DNA of 64,000 nucleotides from Anolis sagrei (GCF_037176765.1 NC_090024.1:112977508-113041507), one strand, 5' to 3'. Positions 1 through 10,370 are shown, numbered from the stretch's first letter. The notes: a model not told the origin generated them from the letters alone. Made by a program: numbers and translations.

Positions 1-247
1 GCAGATGGTTCCTCAGAAAGTGCCATCCAGACCAGTTTACAATTGGGATGGCATGCCTCCTTCGGCCCCTTCCACACTACTGTACAAAATCCATACTGAA
101 CTGGATCATATTATATGTGTATGTCTGTACGTTGTATGTCAAAATTGGCATTGAATGTTTGCCATATATGTGTACACTGTAATCCGCCCTGAGTCCCCTG
201 AGGGGTGAGAAGGGTGAAATATAAATACTGCAAATAAATAAATAATA
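1..247 (+). mobile_element. L2-like LINE 3' end
   Basis: The stretch ends CCGCCCTGAGTCCCCTGAGG...AAATATAAATACTGCAAATAAATAAATAATAATAA, the 3' tail shared by many L2-like copies in this window. Only the 3' terminus is present. It lies in PRPF38B intron 1 or just downstream of its first exon. Confidence 0.65.
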
Positions 248-249
248 AT

Positions 250-433
250 AATATAGTAGTGTACTCGGATACTCCTGTTCAAAGCAGACATTGTGCGATT
301 ATATGCCTTGATATTCTGGGTTATATGGCGGTGTGGATGGACCCTCAGTTAACCCAGTCAAAGCGGGTACTGTGGACTATTTAACTGCCTTGATGTCCAT
401 CTATCTGGGTTACATGGCGGTGTGGAAGGGCCC
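250..433. repeat. Palindromic MITE fragment next to PRPF38B exon 1
   Basis: Motifs of the type CTGGGTTATATGGCGGTGTGG recur in direct order at about 320 and 400, with GTTCAAAGCAGAC-like partners. A related piece sits at about 2560-2705. The pattern fits a non-autonomous DNA element; the family is not identified. It ends about 60 bases from the PRPF38B donor site. Confidence 0.45.
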
Positions 434-490
434 TTTGGCGCGCTTTTGCGGGCCTGCGCGGATGGGGCCTTCCTCCTCCCGAGGCCTCAC

Positions 491-802
491 CTTGAAGTAG
501 ATCTCGTCGACCACCTCGTGGTAGGTCTTGAGCTCGTAGAGCTGCACCTTGAAGTAGGGCGAGGAGAGGATGTTGGTGAGGATCATGGGGTTGAGGTTCA
601 TGGTCTTCTCGTTCCCCCACAGGGGCAGGACGTTGCCTTGCTTGCCGGAGGCCGCCGGCTTGGGGCCCGCGCTCTGGAGCGGCAGCGGTGGCGGCGAGAG
701 AACGGCTCCGGCCGGCGGCCCGGGCGGCTGAGGCGGCTGTTGGTGCTGCGGAGGGGGCTGGTGGCAGTTGCCAGCGCCCAGGACGGGGCAGTTGTTGGCC
801 AT
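491..802 (-). CDS. PRPF38B: PRPF38B first coding exon (pre-mRNA splicing factor 38B, partial)
   Basis: This exon encodes the first 104 residues of PRPF38B, a nuclear splicing factor of the PRP38 family linked to the spliceosomal tri-snRNP. The start ATG reads from 802 to 800 on the minus strand. The protein opens MANNCPVLGAG, passes through a proline/glutamine-rich stretch at about residues 15-50, and then enters the PRP38 domain with GKQGNVLPLWGNEKTMNLN and LKTYHEVVDEIYFK, which I recall as essentially identical in human PRPF38B. The exon ends at 491 on a consensus donor (CAAG|GTGAGG), the same boundary as the human gene. The remaining exons lie off the left edge. The N-terminal linker is richer in proline than the human one as I remember it. 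The gene is divergent from HENMT1 and starts inside a CpG island. Confidence 0.95.
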
Positions 803-859
803 GGCGAGAGGCGGGGAAGGGTCCACTCCGGCCGGGGGAAAAAAAACGGGCTCCCGACG

Positions 860-980
860 CAGCGAGCGCCTCCAACCGCCGACAAGATGGCGGCTGGCGC
901 GGAAATGAGGCTCAGGGCCTTCCGCTCCCGAGGCGACCAATCGCGGCGGCGCTCGCGCAAAGGGGGCGGGGCTAGGCCTC
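860..980 (-). promoter_or_regulatory. Core promoter motifs upstream of PRPF38B (YY1-like, CCAAT, GC box)
   Basis: An AAGATGGCGGC motif at about 884-894 matches the YY1 site often found at start sites of housekeeping genes. A CCAAT core lies at 937-941 (GACCAATCG) and a GGGGGCGGGGC Sp1-type box at about 962-972. Their order suggests transcription of PRPF38B leftward from about 850-900. Factor binding is inferred from motif only. Confidence 0.5.
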
Positions 981-1149
981 GGAAGGGCTCCAACGGTTGT
1001 CTCAGAGCGGAGGCGCGCGAGGCCAGAGGACAGGCAGGAGGGGTTTCCCTGCAAAAGGGAGGGGGAGAGCTTCCCAGCGCACGCGCAGCTTTCCCTGCTT
1101 CCTGTGGCCATGTTCGAAAGAGCTGCATTACACCCAGTGCAGGCGAGTA

Positions 1150-1362
1150 CCTCTGATACAGGGCAGAGTGACACACTACATTGTACAGCTCGGCATCCCT
1201 CTTGACTGCCTTATTTCTTCTTAGGCGATCCCTCCTTGGACGAGTAGGATAGTCTTCCATGATCAGTATTCTTGTGGATCCGTAGGTTGCTGTGGAGCCC
1301 TATTCTTGACCTGCATCTTCTCCCTCAGTGAGGGCATTGGTTTCCAGGTGGAAACTCTTGAG
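1150..1362 (-). mobile_element. Non-LTR retrotransposon fragment (same LINE as 4653-5645)
   Basis: The block TGGAGCCCTATTCTTGACC then GTGAGGGCATTGGTTTCCAG matches the piece at about 4748-4802, the zinc-finger-coding end of another LINE copy. It is short and old. It lies in the region where HENMT1 upstream exons would be expected. Confidence 0.5.
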
Positions 1363-1378
1363 TTACAGACTTACATCC

Positions 1379-2391
1379 GACTCATAGTTACGAATGAGGT
1401 GAGACAACAAAGTGAGAGGAAATCTACCCCCTGGAAGGGAAATTAACTCCTGGATAATAGAATCATAGAATCAAAGAGTTGGAAGAGACCTCATGGGCCA
1501 TCCAGTCCAACCCCATTCTGCCAAGAAGCAGGAATATTGCATTCAAATCACCCCTGACAGATAGCCATCCAGCCTCTGCTTAAAAGCTTCCAAAGAAGGG
1601 GCCTCCACCACACTTCGGGGCAGAGAGTTCACTGCTGAACGGCTCTCACAGTCAGGAAGTTCTTCCTAATGTTCAGATGGAATCTCCTCTCTTGTAGTTT
1701 GAAGCCATTGTTTCGCGTCCTAGTCTCCAAGGAAGCAGAAAACAAGCTTGCTCCCCCCTCCGTGTGGCTTCCTCTCACATATTTATACATGGCTATCATA
1801 TCTCCTTTCAGCCTTCTCTTCTTCAGGCCAAACATGCCCAGTTCCCTAAGCCGCTCATCATTTTAGGAGGGCGACTAAAATGATCAAGGGTCTGGAGAAC
1901 AAGCCCTATGAGGAGCGGCTTAGGGAACTGGGCATGTTTAGCCTGAAGAAGAGAAGGCTGAGAGGAGATATGATTGCCATGTATAAGTATGTGAAAGGAA
2001 GCCACAGGGAGGAGGGAGCAAGTTTGTTTTCTGCTTCCTTGGAGACTAGGACGCGAAACAATGGCTTCAAACTACAAGAGAGGAGATTCCATCTGAACAT
2101 TAGGAAGAACTTCCTGACTGTGAGAGCCGTTCAGCAGTGGAACTCTCTGCCCCGGAGTGTGGTGGAGGCTCCTTCTTTGGAAGCTTTTAAGCAGAGGCTG
2201 GATGGCCATCTGTCAGGGGTGATTTGAATGCAATATTCCTGCTTCTTGGCAGAATGGGGTTGGACTGGATGGCCCATGAGGTCTCTTCCAACTCTTTGAT
2301 TCTATGATTCTATGATCCAGGAGTTAATTTCCCTTCCAGGGGGTAGATTTCCTCTCACTTTGTTGTCTCACCCCATTCGTAACTATGAGTC
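1379..2391. repeat. ~1-kb fold-back palindrome: CR1 3' end plus flank, inverted
   Basis: The left arm (1379-1866) and right arm (1875-2391) are reverse complements with an 8-base centre. Each arm contains a CR1 3' end (left: minus strand, right: plus strand) and also ~80 bases of the MITE into which the CR1 was inserted. The arms share a variant (CGCGAAACAATGG) not found in the CR1 copies at 6.9 and 54.2 kb, so they come from one event. The right-arm frame encodes the CR1 ORF2 C-terminus (KMIKGLENKPYEERLREL... RAVQQWNSLPRSVVEAPSLE). The left arm lacks ~29 bases near the centre. Confidence 0.92.
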
Positions 2392-2810
2392 CTGGAAGAG
2401 TTATTGTGGGGAAAAGGGGTTTCCACTGAAGCTTTATCACCAATCCTTGGCCTAGTTTTTCAAAATCCAATTATCACAGGGATAGAAAGTGAACTGAAAT
2501 CTACTGAACAGGGCCACAGACAGCAAAGCAAACATTTCAGGGGTGTTAACCCTTACTTACCCCATGATATTCCACACGGTCATATAACGCAGACTATCAA
2601 AGCAGATAATCCACAATATCTACTTTGAACTGGGTTATCTGAGACCTCTGGCACACAAGAAAATCCCACATTATATGTTTTGAATTAGGATATATGGCAG
2701 TGTGAATTCAGATTTTTTAAAAAGAGTTTTGGCTAGAGTTAACTTTAAAAATGTACCTGCTCCAACTTACATACAAATTCAACTTGAGAAAAAACCCTAC
2801 AAACCCATCT
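2392..2810 (+). mobile_element. Remainder of Tigger-like MITE with an inserted palindromic repeat
   Basis: The sequence resumes the MITE at CCTGGAAGAGTTATTGTGGGG and follows the copy at 12.1-12.4 kb (AATCCAATTATCACAGGGA, then GGGGTGTTAACCCTTAC). At about 2560-2705 it is interrupted by the same kind of repeat seen at 250-433, then ends with CATACAAATTCAACTTGAG before the BovB tail. Confidence 0.6.
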
Positions 2811-4500
2811 TTTGTTGTTGTTCATTCGTTCAGTCGTCTCCGACTCTTCGTGACCTCATGGACCAGCCCACACCAGAGCTCCCTGTCGGCCGTCACCACC
2901 CCCAGCTCCCTCAAGGTCAGTCCAGTCACTTCAAGGATGCCATCCATCCATCTTGCCCTTGGTCGGCCCCTCTTCCTTTTTCCTTCCACTTTCCCCAGCA
3001 TAATTGTCTTCTCTATGCTTTCCTGTCTCCTCATGATGTGGCCAAAGTATTTCAATTTTGTCTCTAGTATCTTTCCCTATAGTGAGCAGTCTGGCTTTAT
3101 TTCCTGGAGGATGGATTGGTTGGATCTTCTCGCAGTCCAAGGCACTCTCAGAACTTTCCTCCAGCACCACAGTTCAAAAGCATCGATCTTCCTTCGCTCA
3201 GCCTTCCCTAAGGTCCAGCTCTCACATCCGTAGGTTACTACAGGGAATACCATGGCTTTGACTAGGCGGATCTTTGTTGCCAGTCTGATGTCTCTACTCT
3301 TTACTATTTTGTCGAGACTGGACATTGCTCTCCTCCCAAGAAGTAAGCGTCTTCTGATTTCCTGGCCACAGTCTGCATCTGCAGTAATCTTTGCACCTAG
3401 AAATACAAAGTCTGTCACGGCCTCCACAGTTTCTCCCTCTATTTTCCAGTTGTCAGTCATTCTTGTTGCCATAATCTTGGTTTTTTTGACGTTTAGCTGC
3501 AATCCGGCTTTTGCACTTTCTTCTTTCACCTTGATTAGAAGGCTCCTCAGCTCCTCCTCGCTTTCGGCCATCAGAGTGGTGTCATCTGCATATCTGAGGT
3601 TGTTAATGTTTCTTCCAGCAATTTTCATCCCAGCTTTGCATTCCTCAAGCCCCGCACATCGCATGATGTGTTCTGCATCAAGTTAAAAAGGTTGGGTGAG
3701 AGTATGCAGCCTTGCCGGACGCCTTTCCCAGTCTTGAACCAGTCTGTTGTTCCGTGGTCAGTTCTTACTGTTGCTACTTGGTCCTTGTACAGATTCCTCA
3801 GGAGGGAGACAAGGTGGCTTGGTATGCCCATCCCACCAAGAACTTGCCACAGTTTATTATGATCCACACAGTCAAAGGCTTTAGAATAGTCAATTAAGCA
3901 AAAATAGATGTTTTTCTGAAACTCCCTGCCTTTCTCCATTATCCAGCGGATATTGGCAATCTGGTCTCTCGTTCCTCTGCCTTTTCTAAACCCAGCTTGA
4001 ACATCTGGCAACTCTCTCTCCATGTATTGCTGGAGTCTTCCTTGCAGGATCTTGAGCATTACCTTACTGGCATGAGAGATAAGGGCCACTGTACGGAAGT
4101 TTGAGCAGTCTTTCGCATTTCCCTTTTTTGGTATGGGGATATAAGTTGATTTTTTCCAGTCTGATGGCCATTCTTGTGTTTTCCATATTTGCTGGCATAT
4201 GGCATGCATCACCTTGACAGCATCATCTTTTAAGATTTTAAACAGTTCAGTTAGGATCCCGTCGTCTCCTGCTGCCTTGCAATGCTTCTTAAGGCCCATT
4301 CAACCTCACTTCTCAGGATGTCTGGTTCTAATTCATTCACCACACCATCAAAAGTATCCTCGATATTATTATCCTTCCTATACAGATCTTCTGTATAGTC
4401 TCGCCACCTTCTCTTGATCTCTTCAGCTTCTGTTAGGTCCCTGCCGTCTTTGTTTCTTATCATACCAATTTTTGCCTGAAATTTGCCTCCAATGTTTCTA
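2811..4500 (-). mobile_element. RTE-BovB LINE, 5'-truncated
   Basis: The 3' tail TTTGTTGTTGTTCATTCGTT on the plus strand is the typical BovB end. The minus strand encodes reverse transcriptase pieces: IPKKGNAKDCSNFRTVALIS, then IDYSKAFDCVDHNKLW (motif A), GVRQGCILSPNLFNL (motif B) and LRYADDTTLMAESEEELR (motif C, YADD), then the thumb region ending in CWRKVLRVPWTARRSNQSIL. The frame shifts between about 4260, 3650 and 3060, so it is defective. The endonuclease domain is missing. BovB is abundant in squamates and known for horizontal transfer. Confidence 0.93.
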
Positions 4501-4652
4501 ATTTTCTAAAATTACAATTAGATTAAAAACAATTTAAAATAGTGCAAATTGAATTAGTTGGCCATGTCTATATGAATTATTACTTAATTCATATAGACTC
4601 AAAGGTTTCTCATTATGTTTGTGTCACACACCTACATACTGCGGCTGACACA

Positions 4653-5645
4653 CTAATGTGTTGCAAGACACATTTTGGAAAGCTCTGATTGAGAGGATGA
4701 TGGTCCTCCAAGTGTAGTATCCTGGTGGTGGGTCTGTAGGTGACTGTGGAGCCCTATTCTTGACCTGCATCTTCTCCCATAGTGAGGGCATCGGTTTCCA
4801 GGTGGAAGGCGGTCTTGACGCGCCTTCCTCTTGGCACGTTTCTCTCTTTCGCCCTCCATTCCTGCCTCTTCAAATTCCGCAGCACTGCTGGTCACAGCTG
4901 ACCTCCAGCTGGAGCACTCAAGGGCCAGGGCTTCCCAGTTCTCAGTGTCTATGCCAGAGTTTTTAAGGTTGGCTTTGAGCCCACCTTTAAATCTCTTTTC
5001 CTGCCCACCAACATTCTGTTTTCCGTTCTTGAGTTTGGAGTAGAGCAACCGCTTTGGGAGACGGTGGTCAGGCATCCGGACAACGTGGCCGGTCTTAACG
5101 GAGTTGATGGCGGAGGATCATCGCTTCAATGCTGGTGGTCTTTGCTTCTTCCAGCACGCTGACATTTGTCCACTTGTTTTCCCAAGAGATTTGCAGGATT
5201 TTTCGGAGGCAGTGCTGATGGAATCATACCAGGAGTTGCATATGATGTCTGTAAACAGTCCACATCTCGCAGGCATATAGCAGGGTTGGGAGGACAATAG
5301 CTTTATAAACAAGCACCTTGGTCTCCCTACGGATGTCCCGGTCTCCAAAACAGTCTCTGCTTCATTCGGAAAAAAGCTGCACTCGCAGAGCTCGGGCAGT
5401 GTTGTATTTCAGTGTCAAACGTTGACTTTTGTGGAGAGGTGGCTGCCAAGGTAGCGGAAATGATCAACATTTTCTAATGTTACACCATTAAGCTTTATTT
5501 CTGGCATTGGAAAGGGATTAGCTGGTGACTGCTAGAAGAGCACTTTGGTTTTCTCGATGTTCAGTGAGAGGCCGAACTTCTCGTATGCTTCTGCGAAGGT
5601 GTTTAGAGTGGCTTGTAGGTCTTCTTCTGAATGTGCACAGATGAT
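4653..5645 (-). mobile_element. Non-LTR retrotransposon 3' half with C-terminal zinc finger
   Basis: The minus strand encodes MPDHRLPKRLLYSKLKNGKQ, GGQEKRFKGGLKANLKNSGI and a C-terminal CPHYGRRCRSRIGLHSHLQT H zinc-finger-like end, a block common to RT proteins of a widespread animal LINE whose clade I cannot fix. Further up (5450-5645) it has LSLNIEKTKV-type RT thumb sequence. Several frames are broken. Confidence 0.75.
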
Positions 5646-6050
5646 TACTGTCTCCCAAAGCAGTTGCTCTATTCTGAACTCAAGAACGGAAAACGGAATG
5701 TTGGTGGACAGGAAAAGAGATTTAAAGATGGGCTCAAGGCCAACCTTAAAAACTCTGGCATAGACACTGAGAACTGGAAAGCCATGGCCTGTGAGCGCTC
5801 CAGCTGGAGGTCAGCTGTGACCAACAGTGCTGCAGAATTTGAAGAGGCACGAATGGAGGGTGAAAGAGAGAAACGTGCCAAGAGGAAGGCGTGTCAAGCC
5901 AACCCTGACTGGGACCGCCCTCCACCTGGAAACCAATGCTTTCACTGCGGGAGACGATGCAAATCAAGAATAGGGCTCCATTGTCGCCTACAGACCCACC
6001 CTGGAGGATTATCCTACTCAGACAACAAGGGATTGGCTAAGTAAAAAAAG
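5646..6050 (+). mobile_element. Same LINE, 3' part, inverted next to the minus-strand copy
   Basis: The plus strand encodes LPKQLLYSELKNGKRNVGGQ followed by GIDTENWKAMACERSSWRSA and the zinc finger CFHCGRRCKSRIGLHCRLQT H. It is roughly 90 percent like 4680-5065 read on the minus strand by eye. It starts exactly where the minus copy stops, at a sharp junction after CACAGATGAT. Confidence 0.75.
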
Positions 6051-6089
6051 TAATCCCCCCACCCCACAACTGTAGCAGCATCAACCCAT

Positions 6090-6337
6090 CTTGTGACAGC
6101 TAGTTCTCTTGACATAGTACACAATAACATCCTGCGGAAACTTACTGGCAGCACATGGGGTGCAGACCCAAAATTAGTTAGAACATCAGCCCTGGCCTTG
6201 TCTTACTCAACTGCCAAGTATGCCTACCCTGTTTGGCATAGGTCTGGCCATGCAAAGCAGGTGAACATAGCATTGAATGAAACATGCAGAATAATCACAG
6301 GATGTCGTAAACCTACACCTGTTGATAAACTCTACAT
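6090..6337 (+). mobile_element. LINE fragment (LNETCRIITG family, possibly Vingi-like)
   Basis: It encodes NILRKLTGSTWGADPKLVRT and VNIALNETCRIITGCRKPTP VDKLY, the thumb/connection part of the RT seen also at 8.4-9.2 and 33.3-34.6 kb. It resumes for a few codons after the hAT at 7481 (LYMLA), so the hAT inserted into it. The clade name is a guess. Confidence 0.65.
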
Positions 6338-7472
6338 CAGTGGTTCTCAACCTTCCTAATGCTGCGACCCCTTAGTACAGGTCCTCATGTTGTGGTGACC
6401 CCCAACCATAACGTTATTTTCGTTGCTACTTCATAACTGTAATTTTGATACTGTTATGAATTGTAATGTAAATATCTGATATGCAGGATGTATTTTCAGT
6501 CACTGGACCAAATTTGGCACAAATACCCGATACGCCCAAAATTTGAATACTGGTGGGGTTGGGGGTGATTGATTTTGTCATTTGGTAATGCTGAAGTTGC
6601 TGGGATTTATATTTCACCTTAAATCAAAGAGCCTTCTGAACTCCATCAATGATTGAATTGAATCAAACATGGCACACAGAATTCCCATGACCAAGAGAAA
6701 ATATTAGGATCTGGATCAAACTTGGCACAAATACTCAATATAGAATCATAGAATCAAAGAGTTGGAAGAGACCTCCTGGGCCATCCAGTCCAACCCCATT
6801 CTGCCAAGAAGCAGGAATATTGCATTCAAATCACCCCTGACAGATGGCTATCCAGCCCCTGTTTAAAAGCTTCCAAAGAAGGAGCCTCCACCACACTCCG
6901 GGGCAGAGAGTTCCACTGCTGAACGGCTCTCACAGTCAGGAAGTTCTTCCTCATGTTCAGATGGAATCTCCTTTCTTGTAGTTTGAAGCCATTGTTCCAT
7001 TGCGTCCTAGTCTCCAAGGAAGCAGAAAACAAGCTTGCTCCCTCCTCCCTGTGGCTTCCTCTCACATATTTATACATGGCTATCATATCTCCTCTCAGCC
7101 TTCTCTTCTTCAGGCTAAACATGCCCAGCTCCTTAAGCCGCTCCTCATAGGGCTTGTTCTCCAGACCCTTGATCATTTGAGTCGCCCTCCTCTGGACACA
7201 TTCCAGCTTGTCAAAATGTGCCCAAATGTGAACACTGGTAAAGTTTGGAGAAAATAGACCTTGCCATTTGGGAGTTGTAGTTGTTGGGATTTATAGTTCA
7301 CCCACAATGAAATAGCATTCTGAACCCCACCAATGATAGAATTGGACCAAACTTTCCCCACAGAACCCCCATGACCAACAGAAAATACTGTTTTCTGATG
7401 GTCTCTGGCGACCCCTCTGACACCCCTTCGCAACCCCCACAGGGGTCCCGATCCCCAGGTTGAGAAACACTT
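6338..7472. mobile_element. hAT DNA transposon (non-autonomous), split by a CR1
   Basis: The left terminus is CAGTGGTTCTCAACCTTCC and the right terminus CCCCAGGTTGAGAAACACTT. A perfect 8-base target duplication CTCTACAT flanks it (6330-6337, 7473-7480). The inside holds modules such as GGGAGTTGTAGTTGTTGGG and ACCAAACTTTCCCCACAGAA that also fill the Helitrons of this window. A CR1 at 6741-7203 interrupts it. No transposase is coded. Confidence 0.9.
6741..7203 (-). mobile_element. CR1 LINE 3' end
   Basis: The 3' end TAGAATCATAGAATCAAAGAG and the ORF2 C-terminus (minus strand: KMIKGLENKPYEERLKELGM region to EAPSLEAFKQGLDSHLSGVI) match the copies at 1.4-2.3 and 53.9-54.4 kb. It is severely 5'-truncated and nested in the hAT. 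A 3-base insertion is seen near 6995 relative to the other copies. Confidence 0.9.
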
Positions 7473-7484
7473 CTCTACATGCTA

Positions 7485-7800
7485 GCAGAAATGATCAACA
7501 TTTTCTAATGTTACACCATTAAGCTGTATTTCTGGCTTTGGAGAGGGATTGGCTGGTGACTGCTGGAAGAGCACTTTGGTTTTCTAGATGTTCAATGACA
7601 GGCCGAGCTTCTCGTATGCTTCTGCAAAGGTGTTTTGAGTGGCTTGTAGATCTTCTGAATGTGCACAGACGATGTTGCCATCAGCATATTGGAGTTCTAT
7701 AACAGATGTTGTAACCTTGGTTTTCAGTCTGCTGAGGCTAAATAGCTTACCATCTGTCTGATAGATGATTTCCACTCCGATGGGAAACTTCCCCAACATG
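7485..7800 (-). mobile_element. LINE RT fragment with YAD motif
   Basis: The minus strand encodes IYQTDGKLFSLSRLKTKV, then VIELQYADGNIVCAHSEDLQ (RT motif C, second Asp replaced by Gly) and FAEAYEKLGLSLNI. 7484-7680 repeats 5455-5645 closely, so this is a further copy of the LINE at 4653-5645. Confidence 0.7.
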
Positions 7801-8033
7801 GCCTATGTTGAATATTGGCAGGATTTGGGAAGGATTGAACCATGATTCAGGGAATTGTAGTTCAGCAAATCCTTACGCATTTTCTAATGGGAGCATTCTA
7901 AAAACAAGAACAAAGACTTGATTTCTTTCCCTAATAAATAGTGTCACAAATTTCCTAACTGATATTACCTAACATCCAAAAACAAATAAGGCCTTTTTCA
8001 AATAACTCGGGCATTACCGGGTACTCAAACTAG
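7801..8033 (+). mobile_element. Helitron-like 3' end (second family)
   Basis: The end AACTCGGGCATTACCGGGTACTCAAACTAG has a short hairpin (CTCGGGCATTACCGGG) about ten bases before a terminal CTAG followed by T, as in Helitrons. A related end is seen at about 37670-37709. The 5' end is not found. Confidence 0.5.
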
Positions 8034-8360
8034 TACTTAAATAAACTGAAAACGAAGTGGATAGATCTTTAAGAACCTGTTTTGTGGGAGAGCAGCAGGG
8101 TCAGCCCCCCCCCCCCCCCAAATTCTCATGGTGGTTCGCGAAAAGGCCTTACTGGTGCATTATTTAAACTGTTATGTTTATTCATATCATGATCTGATCA
8201 CCATACTCAACCCATATGCATGGGGTATTGGGGTAATGATACAAAAGGTTTGCTAGGCTAGACCCTCTTTCACTCAGACTCAGCCCACCCCCCCGAACCC
8301 TCCCCCTGAATTTTTTTTAGCCCCCCCCCCCCCCCCCGAAACGAAATCCTGGCTACGGGC
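8034..8360. mobile_element. Unclassified DNA transposon fragment with C-rich tracts
   Basis: Poly-C tracts at 8107-8119, 8286-8293 and 8320-8338 bracket a block containing CTCATGGTGGTTCGCGAAAAG. The right end, CGAAATCCTGGCTACGGGCCTG, looks like a transposon terminus. No coding capacity. Confidence 0.35.
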
Positions 8361-9175
8361 CTGTGGCAGGGCTCAGGTTGCATCGCAGCAGGAGGTCAGA
8401 GGTTTGCTCCTCTCCACACTTGCATGTCGTGGATTCCACCCTGTAGTCCCATTTCTTGAGGTTGGCTCTGCATCTTGTGGTGCCAGAGCGCAGTCTGTTC
8501 AGTGCCTTCCAAGTTGCCCAGTTTTCTGTGTGCCCGGGGGGAGTCTCTCATTTGGTATCAGCCATTGGTTGAGGTTCTGAGTTTGAGCCTGCCACTTTTG
8601 GACTCTTGCTTGCTGAGGTGTCCCAGCGAGTGTCTCTGTAGATCTTACAAAACTATTTCTAGATTTGACGTGCTGGCTGATACCCAAACAGGGGATGAGC
8701 TGGAGATGTGTCTGCCTTGGTCCTTTCACTATTGGCTGCTACATCCCGGCGGATGTCAGGTGGTGCAATACTGGCTAAGCAATGTAATTTCTCTAGTGGT
8801 GTAGAGCGCAAACTCCCCGTGATAATGCGGCATGTCTCATTAAGAGCCACATCCACTGTTTTAGCGTGGTGAGATGTGCTCCACACTGGGCATGCGTACT
8901 CAGCAGCAGAGTAGCATAGCGCAAGGGCAGATGTCTTCACTGTGTCTGGTTGTGATCCCCAGGTTGTGCCAGTCAGCTTTCGTATGATATTGTTTCTAAC
9001 ACGCACTTTTTGCTTGATATTCAGGCAGTGCTTCTTGTAGGTCTGGGCACGGTCCAGAGTGACTCCCATGTATTTGGGTGTGCTGCAATGCTCCAGTGGG
9101 ATTCCTTCCCAGGTAATCCTCAGAGCTCAGGATGCTTGTGTGTTCTTAAGGTGAAAGGCACATGCCTGTGTTTTA
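8361..9175 (-). mobile_element. LINE fragment (LNETCRIITG family)
   Basis: The minus strand encodes MGVTLDRAQTYKKHCLNIKQ, RKLTGTTWGSQPDTVKTSAL and LNETCRIITGSLRSTPLEKL, parallel to 33.6-34.1 kb on the plus strand, and continues into the C-terminal region at 8.4-8.7 kb. RT thumb and C-terminus only; the frame is broken. Confidence 0.8.
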
Positions 9176-9576
9176 GGCCTACAAAAAACCCAATGTAAGG
9201 CCTGGGACCCGCCTTCCTGGGCGGAGCTGAGCCTGAGGCCTAGCAGAGTGAGCCTCTGAGGAGGAGAGCTACAGGCCTTTGGGAAGCAGGCCACGAAGGA
9301 CAACGAGGTTAAAGGCTATTTATGAACAAGGTTAAGGCAATTGTAACTTCCCCTGTCGATGGGGGAGAGTGGGGGGAACCTTGTAGTAGCAGTTGGGGGG
9401 GGGGGGGGGGGAATGTGGTGTATGAGTGCCACTCTTTGGAGGGCCTTGTTCCCCAGCCAGAGTGTTACCTTCCATCCCCTTTTCAGACCCCAAATTGCAA
9501 GCACAGAGCACATCTAGACTCTGGCCTCTGCTATGCTGCTATAAAATCCATGAATGCAAAGAATAAGAATAATAAT
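9176..9576. other. Unassigned intergenic stretch with poly-G
   Basis: It includes a GC-richer part (CTGGGCGGAGCTGAGCCTGAG, about 9208-9300) and a 14-base G run at about 9397-9410. I cannot assign it to a repeat family. It could hold an untranslated HENMT1 exon, but nothing shows that. Confidence 0.3.
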
Positions 9577-9653
9577 GTATTGTTGAAGGCTTTCATGGCT
9601 GGAATCACTGGGTTGTTGTAGGTTTTTTCGGGCTATATGGCCATGGTCTAGAG

Positions 9654-10353
9654 CAGTGGTTCTCAACCTGGGGGTCGGGACCCCTGGAGGGGTCGTGAGG
9701 GGTTTTTACAGGGGTCACCAAAGACCATCAGAAAACACAACATTTCCTGTTGGTCATGGGGGTTCTGTGTGGGAAGTTTCACCCAATTCTATCATTGGTG
9801 CGGTTCATAATTCTCTTGATTGTAGGTGAACTATAAATCCCAGCAACTACAACTCCCAAATGTCAAGGACGATTTTCACCAAACTCTACCAGTGTTCATA
9901 TTTGGGCATATTGAGTATTCATGCCAAGTTTGGTCCAGATCCATCATTGTTTGAGTCCACAGTGCTCTCTGGATGTAGGTGAACTACAACTCCAAAGCTC
10001 AAGGTCAATGCCCACCAAAGCCTTCTAGGGTTTCTTGGTGGTAATGGGAGTTCTGTGTGCCAAGTTTGGTTCAATTCCATCATTGGTGGAATTCAGGATT
10101 CTCTTTGATTGTAGGTGAACTAGAAATCCCAACAACTACAACTCCCAAATGACAAAATTAATCCCCCCCAACCCCATCAGTATTCAAATTTGGTCCAGTG
10201 ATGAAAAATACATGCTGCATATCAGATATTTACATAATAACAGTAGCAAAGTTACAGATATGAAGTAGCAATAACAATTTTTTGCTTGGGGGTCACCTCA
10301 ACATGAGGAACTGGATTAAGGGGTCGTGACATTAAGAAGGTTGAGAACCACTG
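9654..10353. mobile_element. hAT non-autonomous transposon, complete, 700 bases
   Basis: The ends are CAGTGGTTCTCAACCTGGGG and AGGTTGAGAACCACTG. A perfect 8-base target duplication GTCTAGAG (9646-9653, 10354-10361) shows insertion into the Penelope pLTR. The inside (9730-10290) is built of the same modules as the Helitrons at 17-18 kb. Confidence 0.95.
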
Positions 10354-10370
10354 GTCTAGAGGCATTCTCT

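Larger units (their letters stand above)
415..1080. promoter_or_regulatory. CpG island, probable bidirectional PRPF38B/HENMT1 promoter
   Basis: This is the only long GC-rich, CpG-dense stretch in an otherwise AT-rich window. It covers PRPF38B exon 1 and about 280 bases upstream. HENMT1 lies divergently on the other side, as in human, so the island probably drives both genes. The untranslated first exon of HENMT1 was not located, because repeats fill 1.1-11.4 kb. Confidence 0.75.

Noticed and set aside
422-1156. 244-codon open frame on the plus strand through the CpG island
   Set aside because: It is the antisense of PRPF38B exon 1 and its GC-rich upstream. Low stop density follows from base composition; the conserved protein is on the minus strand.
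1880-2227. 115-codon frame as a host gene
   Set aside because: It is the C-terminus of CR1 ORF2, found again at 6.8-7.2 and 54.0-54.4 kb.
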